Shown here one piece after another: positions 10,465 through 22,675 of a stretch of DNA of 64,000 nt. The notes below the pieces were generated by a model, which saw only the letters and a program-made list of their open reading frames with translations, made no database searches and was not told the DNA's origin. The position numbers and the translations under genes are program-made. This DNA is from Bromus sterilis. Its lineage: Eukaryota; Streptophyta; Magnoliopsida; Poales; Poaceae. Location of the stretch: assembly GCA_950022295.1 (NCBI GenBank), contig OX465598.1:114373001-114437000 (forward strand), given 5' to 3'. Each line of letters starts with the position of its first letter. Positions within the stretch are counted from its first letter, which is position 1.

Positions 10465-11863
10465 TGTCAGAACCCAAATTTAGGTTTGTGCTTTTCTAAG
10501 TTTGCATTTTTGCATCATGAAAAATTTTGCAACAGAAAAAGAATTGGGGGAGCAAAAAGCCTCAAAATAATTTTAATAAAAGGCTAGACAAAAATCTTTT
10601 TCCAAAAATGATTTGAACTTTTTGAAAAGTCTCATAAATGGGCATGATCACATTTCAAGTGAAGTGGGTCCCACTTCATGCTCTCTGATTTTTCTAAAAG
10701 TCCAAAAATCCTTTGGAAATTAAATATTTAATGTATTTGCAATTGAAATTATTTAAATATAATTTCAGTAATTCTGAAACATTGTGAGTGGACTTATATA
10801 TGTCCCACTAGCTCACAATAAAGTTCATAGAATTTTAGAAAATGTTTTGATATAGCAATCAAAATGAAACAAAATTCAAAAAAGAACTAAAAAGATAAAA
10901 ACAGAAACAGGGGACTTACCCCTTACCTAAGGCCCACCTGGCCTTTGGCTTTGCCCAGCCCAGCCCGCACCTCCCCTGTCGTCTACCTCGTGCCAGAAGG
11001 CAGAGGCGTGGAGGGCATGCTGAGGCCAGGGCGCCACCTCCTGCTTCCGGCCAGCGCAGAGGCCTCCCCGTCCTCATCTCTTCGCCAGGAGGGAGGCAAC
11101 GCATGCCCCGATCCTTTCCCCTCCTCTCCAGTCTGTTTCCCCCTCTCCCTCTCGCACATCCCGTGCGACCCGAGCGCCGCCCGAGCTCGCCGATGTGCGC
11201 CTGCGTGGCCACCAGCTCCCCCTCGTCGCACCTTAGTGTCCAGAAGCGCTGCAGACGTCGGCTTCGTTGATTCCACCTGTCAATTCGAGCCGGGAGCCAA
11301 CGGCGACGACGTCCTCTTCAAGGAGCCGCCGCGACCATCGAGAGCTCCGGCTAAAAATTGCGCCTCCTCCAGCTGCTCCCCGACGATGTCGTGCTCACCA
11401 TCGCGTCCAGGTGAATCTTCCGGTCACTCTCCACCTCCCCGTGCTCCTCCTCGACGTCTCGTCGTCAATCTCGCCGTGGAGAAAAGCCGGCCGCCGCGCC
11501 CGTCGTCGTAGCCGTCGCCCTGGAGCTCCCCTTTGACCCCCGTGTGCGCCACACGAAGCGCACGAGCGAGGGGAACCCTCTCGTGCCCTTCCCGTGACCT
11601 CCCGTGGCCGGGAACCCTGTTCCGGTAGAGCGCCGCCGTGGCCAGGCCACCGGCATTGAGCTACCGGCCACTTAGCCCCTAACCCCACCCCCTAATGACC
11701 CCGTGTGCCTATTACAGGTGGGGCCCGGCGCTAATTAAAAGAATTTAAGTTAAGATAACCCTCTGTTAGATTAAACTAATTGTGATTTAACCCAGTGAGG
11801 CTGACAAGTGGGGCCGCCTTGTTAGTTGACTGGTCAAACCCCCTGGCGTCAGCATGACCTAAT
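10465..11863 (+). repeat. 5' LTR of E, first part
   Basis: Matches 36528-37925 of the 3' LTR closely, including the AT-rich head, the GC-rich block (10915-11690) and the conserved hairpin near 11801-11825. It is interrupted by the Copia element G at CTAAT (11859-11863). Confidence 0.92.
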
Positions 11864-13631
11864 TGTTGGGGTTCGCAGCAGAAAACACAAATTTTTCTAA
11901 CTAGCGTTCCCATAACCCAAGATCTAGCTACCCGTATTACCATAACGGAAAGGAGTGCGGAAATAACATACCTCGGGGTGTAGTCCGTTGCGCGGGAAAC
12001 GTTCCCGCAAACGTGGTTGATGTAGCCGATTAAGTTTCACAGCCCCCTGGATGTGTTGAGCACCCAGATGGGTGTAGTGCCACACGTGTAGCACCTCGTA
12101 GTACTCGCACACGTACGAGACTCGATGACGACCTCCGTTCTCCGATCCAGCGAAGGTGGAGGAAGCAGACCTCCGGACGGAGCTTCGGCAGCACGACGGC
12201 CTCCGATTCTAGCAGAGAAGCCTCAATTCCACTATAGGCTCACACTAGGGAGCCCACCGTGAAAGAGACAAGGGAGGGGAGAAGACCGGAGAAAACCGAT
12301 CTCAATTCGGAGTAAATACATATTTTAATCCGATTTATTGTGTATTTGGCATCATTAAATATGTGCACCATGGCCCTCTTTATATAGGGGTAGGGGAGGG
12401 AGTCAACCCCCCTCCCTTAGCAATGTGGGACTATCCCACATGCTAGGGGGGGCGGCCAAGGGGGGAGAGGGGGCGCCACCCTCATGGGCCCTAGGGCCCA
12501 TGGCGCCTCCCCCCCACTTCTTTTTTTTTCTTTTTCTTTTTCCCTTTTATTTCTTCCCCTAATGGGCCTTTTTTCTCCACTAAGGCACATTTCACATATT
12601 AATTAGAAATAAAATGATTTTAATTATTAATTCAATTAATTAATAACTAAAACATAATATTCCATCTCTCGGTGATCCGGAACACCTTCCAGTTCACTCC
12701 GAACTTGTTCGGTTCAACACGGTACTTCTTCGATGTTGTTTCCTTTATTCTCTGGTTACTCCGATGGTTCCGAAAAGGCCTCCGATTTCATCGAGCCCTT
12801 ATGTGTGTTACCCTACGGTCCGAGAAAACTCCATTCATGACCGAGATGAGGCTACGGTCAATGATCATCAGCGGGACCTGGATGCCCATAATGACCCCTG
12901 TGCATTCCGGATATCAAACACCGATTGGACCTTACGCCGTATAGCATTCCCTTTGTCAGCGATACTGGATTGTTTCGAGATTCGATCAATGACATCCTAT
13001 GTCTGGTTCAATCTCATTCTGAACTAATCCTCATTCACTCGTTCCCGTGATATTCATCCCCGTGACCTAGTCACACGCTGCAGCTTTATGGATGGAATCT
13101 CACCGAGTGCGCCCCGAGTATCTATCCATTATATGGATTGACAAATCCCGCTCTTGTAACAATACTCCTCAACATATCTCCACGGAATACCCAAGATACA
13201 ACCGTTATGACCCACATATTTCAGTCAGGTGGTGGGATGTAGGTCAAAGCATCCGGGAAGATAGCAATTATGCACGTACTGACGGTCAAAGGAACGGTCT
13301 ACCACGTTCTGTAATTACAACACTGAACCTTCACAAGATTTGATCATGTTGTAATGCTTACTTTGGGTAATGTTCATCACGTCACTTAACCAGTGAGGTG
13401 ACCTCATAGTCAAGAGACTTAATTGTCCATGATCGCGAAACCACGACCATCATGTTGACCATGAACTAGTTATCGATGTAGAGGCTAACTAGGAACTCTG
13501 GGGGTTTCTATACCACACCTGCATCATTGTTTCACTGACACAGTTCTAGCACGGTATGAAACTGGTTATGAACTTGCTTAGATATATTGGAATAATCATA
13601 TATTATTCGCCTCTAGAGCATATATCCAACA
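11864..13631 (-). repeat. 3' LTR of G (1768 bp)
   Basis: About 1.77 kb and highly similar to 25758-27513. It contains, on the minus strand, a TATATAAAG box (12378-12386) and upstream of it a perfect 20-bp GC-rich palindrome at 12483-12502. Confidence 0.92.
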
Positions 13632-16600
13632 GTCTCCCACTTGCACTAGAGTGCTAATAATCTAGCCGCATTTTTCCGATCATAATCATCTTATCACATA
13701 AGTGTTCATTGATCATGCATGCTCATGGAAGAGGTTTCGTCAACGAACTGCACCAATTCAGATTCGTATGTTTCCTTTGCAACTGGTACAGGTCAAAAGC
13801 TCTTTTGACATACCACTCATTATCATATAATGGTTGGATATAAGTTTCGCGGGAGAGTGAGACTATTATTTCACAGTATCCTCCAATGATCTCTTGGTTC
13901 AGTCTTTAGAAGACTCATCCTTAGTCATATATACTGGGAAATACACTCAACCAGAAGTCCAATACTTCTAACGCTAAACTTTTATCCATACGTCTACTTT
14001 CTTAAGTAGTATTATGTTTGTAGTGCCGTGAATTTTTCTCACATTTCTTTCATGTCTTTGGTGATGTCTCTAATTCCATATAGACCCATAATATGGCTTG
14101 AAATTGTAATCTTGCATTACATTCAAGTCTATTATCCTTTCTATATTTTAGAGTATAGTCCTCAGTATTCCTCATATACTGAATGCATGGACTTTATTCA
14201 GATTCTGTGTTTTACTCCTAAAGCACATTGGAATATGTTCTTCTTCAAGAACTTTTGAGTCATTCTGTTGTTGGATTCACAATGCATGTTATATGGTAGA
14301 ATCATATGTCAAGAACATATAAGATCACATGTCCAGTACATGGTGCATCTCTATTCTTCCATCAAGACATTGCTTGTGATATTTGGATTTCATCCATTAT
14401 ATAATTTCTAGCCACAAGAACCTGTTTCTTGTCTTAGAAGATTATTCCAACCTTCACTTCGTTTCATTATCCTTATCTTAATCTACTCATATAGATTTCA
14501 AAGTGTAATGTGTTGGTATTTCACATAAAAGAAGATTCTTGCAATCTTGTATTTTATTTGCCTTATGCTCTATATATATCATAATGCACATATGTATATA
14601 AGACGATTCTCTATATACACAATCAATGCATATCCATATATACACATATGAGATCATTCTTCACACATATCAATGCATATATGTTTGAGGCAATGATCAT
14701 GCTCCCACTCAAATATATCCATCATATACTCATATATTTGTGGTTCAGCTTTCATCAAGTCATTTTATTGTTCACTATGTCTCACATAATGACAATGCTT
14801 CCAAAGCTCCCACTCAGAAAATGCCCTCTGCATTCCAAGTTTCCGGGAAGTCTTCAAAGCTCCCACTCAGTTTCATGAAACTGCAGGCCCACTCAATATT
14901 TTGGTCATCACAAAATCACTTGATCAAGTCAAGGTTGAGGGTTCCTGTCTTGAGGTACTATAGTCCATCCTTTTAACGAAATAACCTTCGTCATGCCCAT
15001 TGCAATTCTCTTCCAAATCCCAAATTTGACTGAGATGCAATTTCAGGCTATGGTCCATCGTAGTGTAAATGAAATATTTTATTGATTAAAGCATTCCTAT
15101 GTTTCTGTAGTCAATCACCATTGAACTTTGTTCGTAACCAAATAATGCCTTATGCCCATTACATTATTCTCAATAACTCTCCAGTTTGTCGAGAATATGA
15201 AATCACCGATTTATTTCACGAGACGTGAGCCATCCTATATGTAACTCAATATTATTTCATTTCTCCTCGTGTTCTAGGCTACCATCATTCCTTTGTGTCT
15301 TCAAGCAATGTTATTCCCTATTATTTCATTAAGAGGACTCATGATTATTGTTCTGTACAGAACGTATTCATGACAACCTTCTAAATTCAACAATGGCTTC
15401 AATTCATATACCAAGATCAATCATCTATGGCATATCCTTCCTTATATAGCGTCATTTCAGCGGAACATGCTTCCGTTGCAATACTCTGATATTCTGAAGG
15501 CAAGTTCCAATACCCCGGTCAAAGTTTCCATTATCTCCCATTGGATCCGTGTCGAGAGACTTCTTCTCACATTACCAATCAAGCAACACACATTTTGCTA
15601 TTCGGGGAGAATATGTAATTTCAATTGCTTGTAGTTTTATTACAAAGAAATTCTTTCTTTTTAAGAAACCTTATAACACCATCAGTTATGCAGCTATCAT
15701 GTTTCGTTAGATTCAGGATGGTTTCCTATTCATGAAGTGGGTGTTTTAACTTAATGAATTAAACAGCCTTACTCGACAATAACTATAGTGCTAGGGGAAA
15801 GAATGTTTAGACCATACTACGGTTTAGTATGACTACGAATGGTTTAAGTAGTCTAGCACTTTCAACTTCCATCGTAGTTTGTGGTACAATTTCCACAAGT
15901 CTCCCATTATGTCAATATCAATACTTATCACTTCGGATCGTAGCGTAGTGATATGTGTCCTTGTATTCTCACTTCTCACTGTGATTCCTGAATCTCAGTT
16001 TTATGATCTCAATTGAATACAACTTTCAATTAATCATATGAAGTCTTTAATAATAACTCACGTGCTCATTTAGTACATCATTTATGTATAATGATTGGCA
16101 CAAGTTCTACTTGCTAGAACCTTGTCATGGTTATATTTATTGCAGAGGTTCATAGATCGTGTATCTAATCCATCTCATGCAATCAAGTTATAACTTTCAT
16201 TCGATAATGAACTCACAAGTTAATAGATCATACATTTAATGAATTCATCAGTTATGAAGTCACCTCATGCAATCAAATCTTTGACTTGTTATAATCAAGA
16301 CAACTTTATCATTAAACATTGAATATTTCTTGACAATAATGGCAGTATTATAAATTCTTTCTATCATATCATAAATCAAGACATAATCAAAGTATAAACA
16401 CACTTTTATTCATAAAGATGGAACAACTGACTTGTCTCATTACATGAATAACTTTGTCTCGCGAGATGCAAGACACACAACTAAGTGTTTATACTATAAT
16501 GATTACATAAGATTTATCTAATACTCTAAGTATCTCCTATGATAGATGTCTCGGCGGAATCCATGCTTTCCATCAACAGACTTGATATCCATCAATCCTC

Positions 16601-16798
16601 GATTTCACCTCTTCCCGTCCATGCAACGGCAGGTCCTGTTTTCATAAAACAGAATAAGTATCAGATACTCATTTACTGCAAATGTTGTATAAGGGAGTAA
16701 ACATTTATAAAGTATATCAAGTATATACCTTCTCCATCCACGACTTCTGCATCCTCGATAGAAGCAATGTCCACGGCCAAGAGATCAGTCATGAAGTT
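13632..16798 (-). other. 3' part of the internal domain of G, no recognisable pol
   Basis: AT-rich, about 3.2 kb, where protease, integrase, RT and RNase H of a Copia element would sit. I find no open frame over about 80 codons and no YVDD or GKGY-type motif on the minus strand. The purine-rich GTGGGAGAC at 13632-13642 (minus) is the polypurine tract. It is either very decayed or was never coding; the latter fits a large non-autonomous derivative. Confidence 0.6.
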
Positions 16799-16990
16799 CT
16801 AGAGACTCATATTAGCTCCTCTTCCGACATAGCTATGAACATAATCACCATAACTCGGAGGGAGTGAGTGCAATAACGTGTTTATTGCAAACTCTTCTGT
16901 GGTGCTTTCGTTCATTGTCCAATATTCATAGTCCTCCACCAGGGTCAGGTACATCTCATGCATCCTGTCCAAGTGATCACCAAGGCTTGT
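16799..16990 (-). pseudogene. Copia gag of G, C-terminal fragment
   Basis: The minus-strand open segment holds DHLDRMHEMYLTLV and LLHSLPPSYGDYVHS, the usual end of the UBN2-type Copia gag core. It stops at TAG 16799-16801 (after ANMSL). Its N-terminal half is at 24291-24686; element A was inserted between them with CTTGT/CTTCT duplications. Confidence 0.75.
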
Positions 16991-18611
16991 TGATGGCTTC
17001 TCGCCCCTTCGTTGGTTTCCCCAAGTGTAAGGTTGAGATGTAGTGCAGCAGCAGTTTTCCCTCGGTGAAGATACCAAGGTTTGTCTCCAGCGGGACTCCA
17101 GAGATGATAAGTAGGTGTCAGCGGCGCAACTGACGCGGACCTGCACACAAACACAGATAACTTTGTTCCCAACGAAGTTCAGAGATGTTGTCAATCTCTC
17201 CAGTCTTGTTGTTTACAAAGGATAAAATGCAAGGGATAATGATAGCAAATAAAAGCGGTAAAGTAAATGTAGAGTGGAAACAGTGATAAGGATATGGACC
17301 GGGATACGTGATGTTCACTAGTGATGTCTCTCTCCCAAAAGACGATAAAATTTCTATGCGAGGTAAACAAATTACAGAAAGGCAATTGACAGGATTATGA
17401 ACGCACCGCAATGCTAACTATGCTACAAAAGAAAGGAAGAGGTTCAAAAGCACGGGCAGTACGCCAAAGTAAGTAGACCGAAATCCATATGCATCTACTA
17501 CGAATCATCCACCTTGAGATATCTATCCAGAACATCTCACTGGTATTAAGTTGCGAGCCCCACCCAAAGTGTAAACCCAAAGCAACAGACAACTGCATTA
17601 AAAAGAACTTTGCGTAAAGTAAACAATCCTTGCAACCGCGGTTACAAGCACCATTGTTTTCCCCCTTGTGGCAACAGCACATCCCCTAGACTCATGTTTC
17701 TGTCACTCAAGCATGTCATCGGGGAGGCATGAACCCACAATCTAGCACAGCGCTCCCTCTTGGAGTCACTACCTACTACTTGGCCAAAGCAATAAACAGC
17801 AACGGAGAGCATGCAAGAATTACTTAGGAACAAAAATATAAGAGATAAAAACCAAATATATTACTCTATCACAATCTGAACATAATCTCATAATCCATCA
17901 GATCCGATCAAACTCAACATAGCAATAGCATAAATATTACAAAGGTGCCTCGATCATGTAGGGCAGCTCATGAGGTATAAATAATGAAGATCAAAGAGGG
18001 AAGGAGAACATCACATAGCTAATGATCACGGACCCATGGTCCAATGAAAACTACTCACGAGACATCCGGGCAGCATCCATGGTGGAGAGGAGACTCCCAG
18101 AGTTCAATCCTCCCTCCGACAAGGTGCCGGGAAAAGGTATTCTGGTGCTCCCGATCTTCGGAAGCGCGGCGGCGGCGGAACAGAGGCGAGTTCGCGGAAT
18201 AGAGTTCTCGTTCTGGAGTTTTCCCGTGACGGGGGATAAATAGGCGAAAGGGGGCAGCCAGATGTGGGCCAGGGGCCCCAGGCGCCCCCCTGGCGCGGCC
18301 AGGGGTGGGGCCGCGCCGGGTGGCCGCCTGGGCCCCACTGGCTCCCCTCTGGCCCCTCCCGGGCTCTTCTCGAAGCTTCCGTCACGCTGATTTTTTATCT
18401 GAATTTTCCCGAATTTTTCTGGCACTTTTTATATGGGGGAAAACTGAAATAGAAAAACAGCAGAAAACAGGAACTGGCACTGGGGTGCACTGAGTTAATA
18501 GGTTAGTCCAAATATGATCAAAAGTGTATGAAAGTGTATCTAGATCATAGAAATATCACACAAAACATGCATGGAGCAAGAAGAAATTATCGATACGTTT
18601 TGGACGTATCA
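16991..18611 (-). repeat. 3' LTR of A (1621 bp)
   Basis: Near-identical to 22676-24290. On the minus strand the promoter region shows inverted arms GGCGCGGCC (18292-18300) / GGCCGCGCC (18309-18317), and about 50 bp downstream a CTATTTAT TATA-like box (18236-18243). Confidence 0.92.
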
Positions 18612-21314
18612 AAATCCCCAAGCTTAATTCCTGCTCGTCCTCGAGTAGGTAAATGATAACAAGCATAATTTCTGCGGTGACATGCTAGCAACCATAAAAG
18701 AACTTTGAAAAGTAAAGCAATCAAGGTTAGAGATTCAATTCAAGTCATAACAGGCAAGAGTCTATATTAGCATTGAAACAAGTAACAAAAGAACAAAAGG
18801 TGCAAGAGCTCTCGCTGTCCGTGACTCGAATTTCTCCAAATGGTGTTTGCGTGCAAGAAAGGGGGATAGGGAATACGAGAGAAAAAAGTATTTTTGTTGA
18901 GAACTCAATCTACTAAAGTTTCACACTTGGTCCTCTTTGGAATCTTATCTTGGCTCGTCCCCAGACCACTATCCAGGTACAAGTCAATTTGATCCACTCC
19001 TTTTCGATATTTTGAGCACTCATGCAATGGATGAGCGTAAGCACGAGAGTTGACACTTAGGATGGCAAAGAGAGAATATGGTGGAGGAGGAAGACAAAAA
19101 AGGATGAGAAAGGCTCACATCAATGAGGACAATCATAGGCAAGAGATGCCAAATGATAGATATGATGTGAGGAGTAGGTATTGCCATGCAACGGGTGCAC
19201 ACACGAGCTAAGAAGCTCTCCAAACTATATGCAAAAAGATCATCTCTATGGAGTACAAGGATATAAAGGGAGTACTAGTGTGGATCTCTCAAAAGGATAG
19301 TAGTGTTGCCCCTTTCTCTCTTTTTATTTCTTTTTCTATTTTTTTCTATTTTTTTGTAATTTTTGTGGCCTCAATGGCTCTTTCTATTTAACTCTCATTT
19401 GTCCTCTTTGGGATCTTTTAATGTGTCCACTTTGGGATCTTTTCCTCACTTAAGGGCAACACTCTATTTTACAAGAAGGTAAAGGAGATCTTTCACACTT
19501 TACAAGGTACTCAAAATCATAAAGAAGATATAACTAACATGATGTATGCAATGCATGTCGCTGCTAGTGTAGCAGGAACATGTATGACATGAAGATCAAG
19601 TCATGAAGAGGTGGATGTTGCATGGCAATGTAACTCGGAAAGGCTATGGAAATGCCTTGATAGGTAGGTATGGTGGCTGTTTTGAAGAAGGATAAAGGGA
19701 GGCTTATGATGACAGAGCGTATCATGCCAAGGGTTTGGATGTACCGGCGAAGGTGGACACCAACTCTCGGAGTGAGAAGAAGGCAATGCACGGCACGGGA
19801 AAGGCTAGCAAAATATGGGAAGGTGGAAGTGTCAACTCTCAATACTTACATTAGTCTGAAGAACTCATGCACTTATTATCGGTAACTCTCAATCTAATGA
19901 GGAGGTTCACAAAGAGACAAGTACCCCGAGGAGGAGTGTATGGGGGTTTGGTTATCCTTGCGCATCCTCGACTCATGGTACGTGAGTGTACTCTAATATT
20001 CGACCCCTCAGAAGAGTAGTGATCCATCTAGTAGCTAGAGTTCTCAACTAGTTTTGTAGGTTTTTAAAATAAACACGGATTTCCCAAAATACGACACCTA
20101 TCACTAATAGGCAAGAGCACTTGACACCAAAAGTCCAAACATTACTCACAACAATGCCTCAAAACTATTGCAAGCTACTACTAAAATTAAATAGCAACCT
20201 CAATTACCTACTTTCAAGACATTACACAACTCAGTGCAACAACCAACTCTCTTTAACAAGATAAACATGAAAACTAAAAAGAGTTGCAGCAACAAACTAA
20301 ACAAATGCCAAGGCTCTTGCTAAAGACAAACTAAGACTAAAACTAAACATGGCAGTAGCTATGAAAAGATAAAGAACACACAACAGCAAAAAGATAGGCA
20401 GGAAAAAATCCTATGATGTGTTCTAGATTTTGAAAGTGGAGCATGTTTCTCTCCCACACAAAGTAAGAACGGATCTAACTTGTTATGAACAGCAAGCAAA
20501 GCTAAAGAAAACTAAAAAGAAAACCTAAGAGCGAGACGCTCCAAGCATAGCACATAACGCATGAAGTGATAAAAATATAGTGAGACAAAGGACGAACTGA
20601 TGATTGTTGATGGAGAAGGGGATGCACGGGGGCATCCCCAAGATTAGACGCTTGAGTCTCCTTGAATATTCATTGGGGATGCATGGGGGCATCCCCAAGC
20701 TTGAGCGCTTGACACTCCTGGATTCTCTTTCATCATCTTCCAACGCACACTTGAAAACTCCCTTCATACATAACTCATCATAAGCTGATTAGAGAGGTTA
20801 GTACCCTTAATAAATAAAAAAATTCCACTGGGTATAAAGATAAACTTGAAGAGATACTGTTTCTCAAGATTGCCAAAAAGTTTTTGCAAAGAAAAAATCA
20901 AGCTTAAGGTTTGCAAAAGTTAGGAGAGACAAAACGTGGCAGAATCTGTGAAAAACAGAACAGCAGATAGTAAAGAATTTTTTAGGGATACTTATGAAAC
21001 TCAAATAAAAAAACTCAGAACATACGGAAGTTTCGTAATTGTATAGATCATACTGTGTAAAAATTTCAGCTCAAAAAGATGAACTGGGATTTTTCTGGAA
21101 TTTTTCTGGTCACAAGGACAGAATCTGTTTTCTGGACAGCATGTCACAACTTTTACTTCCCTTGCCGTAAGAGGCTATAACTTGGCACAAAGCTGAAAAA
21201 TAAAGATACAATGATGTTTCTACATTAGTAACAATCATCAAGACTCAACAAAAGCAAAAATAAAAACCTAAGTTCGTTGCGGGCTGCCTCCCGAAAGCGT
21301 TTTCTTTAAAGCAA
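18612..21314 (-). other. Long 3' non-coding region of A
   Basis: 2.7 kb homologous to 60986-63829 of element B. Short open frames are conserved in position in both copies (about 20525-20767, 19564-19842 and 19020-19223), but I see no known domain. Two PPT-like AAGCTTGGGG words, each followed by a short hairpin, lie at 20675-20702 and 20618-20645. A poly-T/A tract lies at 19318-19360. The polypurine tract AAGCTTGGGGATTT ends at 18612 beside the LTR. Confidence 0.7.
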
Positions 21315-22481
21315 TTAGCTAGGCTTAAGGATTATAGAAGATGCTCTCACAAGAATAAGAATTTTGAAGAAAAAGAGAGCATCAAGAAGAAAATATGAAA
21401 CACATTTAAGTCTAACCCACTTCCTATGCATAGGCATCTTGTAAGAAAATAAATCAAAGAAGCACAAAGTGACATGCATAGGAAGGTGGAACAAGAACAA
21501 CTTCAAAAATTTCATCATAAAGAGAGGTGTTTTTGTAATATGAAAGTTTCTAGAACCAAGCTTTCCTCTCTCAAAGTAATTTTCAGTAGTATCATGAACA
21601 ACATCAAGAATATAACTATCACATAAATCACGTTGTTCATGAACTACAAGCACACGTGTATAGTTTTCAACACGGTCTTTAGGATTATAAGATAAATGCA
21701 ACCCATCACATTGAGCCTTGATAAGAGCACAATTCTCCGGAATATGAGTTGGAGATTTCAAAAGGATAATAGGACAATCAAGTGTGGTTGCAATAGCAAA
21801 AATTTCATGCTTAGCATAAGGAACTATAGAGAGTTCATTTTTGTCAGCATCATCCATAGTGGCATCTTGGCCATCAACAAAGCAAGTATCGAAATTTTCA
21901 GAAAGGGATATTTCAAGTGAGTCCTCGGAATCATGGGATTCCTCCTCAAGGCAATCATTGGCCTCTTCTTGGGCAGCAAACATTTTATTTTTAAAATCCT
22001 CAATATAAGAATTGGAAGTATAATTCTCGAAGCAATAAGCAAGAACTGCAAAGTTTTCAGACTCGAAAATAGTATCGTGATACTTTTCAATCAAAGAAGC
22101 AATCTCATAGGCACCTTTAAAAGCAAAAAACTCTTCAATCTTTTCAACATCAAAGTAATCATAAACACCTTTAGCATAAGAAGATAAGAGCTCATATTCA
22201 TTAAACTCACATTGGAAAGGGAGGTGTTTATGATCTATATTAGAACAGCAAGTAAAATCATAAATGTGGCACAAAAGTTTAGCATGGCAATAAGAAACAT
22301 GTATTTGATCCCATAAGTGTTTCCCTTTCTGAGATAGGCGGTGCCGCGTATAATGAGCATGCTCATCCAATGATTTTCCTTCAACCAAGTCGGTTGGGTT
22401 TTTAGCGCGAGCACAAATTGATCGAAGACGATCCAAGTGAAACATGTCCATCCTACCATATTTGGGTGGTTCATCACCCAT
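21315..22481 (-). CDS. Intact 388-aa protein of unknown function in element A
   Basis: Minus-strand ORF; ATG chosen at 22481 (MGDEPPKYGRMDMF), about 165 nt after the PBS and at the same leader position as the gag ATG of element B. The frame is uninterrupted for 388 codons, unusual in this decayed neighbourhood. Features: a basic N-terminal region with LDRLRSICARAKN and YTRHRLSQKGKHLW; a Cys/His-containing stretch (HVSYCHAKLLCHIYDFTCC); a very acidic middle (EEESHDSEDSLE); and a hydrophobic C-terminus with alternating basic residues (FLKLFLFHLPMHV, YFLLDALFFFKILILV) that could hold one or two membrane segments. I see no gag capsid motif, zinc knuckle, protease, RT or integrase, and I do not recognise the family. 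It could be a captured or retrotransposon-specific protein; function is not assigned. Confidence 0.75.
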   Translation of the reverse strand: MGDEPPKYGRMDMFHLDRLRSICARAKNPTDLVEGKSLDEHAHYTRHRLSQKGKHLWDQIHVSYCHAKLLCHIYDFTCCSNIDHKHLPFQCEFNEYELLSSYAKGVYDYFDVEKIEEFFAFKGAYEIASLIEKYHDTIFESENFAVLAYCFENYTSNSYIEDFKNKMFAAQEEANDCLEEESHDSEDSLEISLSENFDTCFVDGQDATMDDADKNELSIVPYAKHEIFAIATTLDCPIILLKSPTHIPENCALIKAQCDGLHLSYNPKDRVENYTRVLVVHEQRDLCDSYILDVVHDTTENYFERGKLGSRNFHITKTPLFMMKFLKLFLFHLPMHVTLCFFDLFSYKMPMHRKWVRLKCVSYFLLDALFFFKILILVRASSIILKPS

Positions 22482-22646
22482 GGTGAGGATAGCATAAATA
22501 GGCAAAGCAAGAAAAAGGCAAAAGGTAACAACTATTTTTGTGGTTTTTCATAAAGAACACTGAGATAAAAACTGAAAGGTAAACTAACAAGACTAAAAAA
22601 CAAAGGTAAAGGGTAGTGTGCAACTCCCCTATCTTAGCACTTGGAG

Positions 22647-22664
22647 TCCCCGACAACGGCGCCA
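22647..22664 (-). other. Primer-binding site of A
   Basis: Minus strand TGGCGCCGTTGTCGGGGA, 11 nt after the 5' LTR end; the tRNA-Asp-type site typical of Athila-like elements. Confidence 0.85.
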
Positions 22665-22675
22665 GAAAACTTGCT

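Noticed and set aside
10945..11511. 188-codon ORF in the 5' LTR of E
   Set aside because: Pro/Ser/Arg-rich frame in a CpG-rich block; the other LTR of the same element breaks the frame differently.
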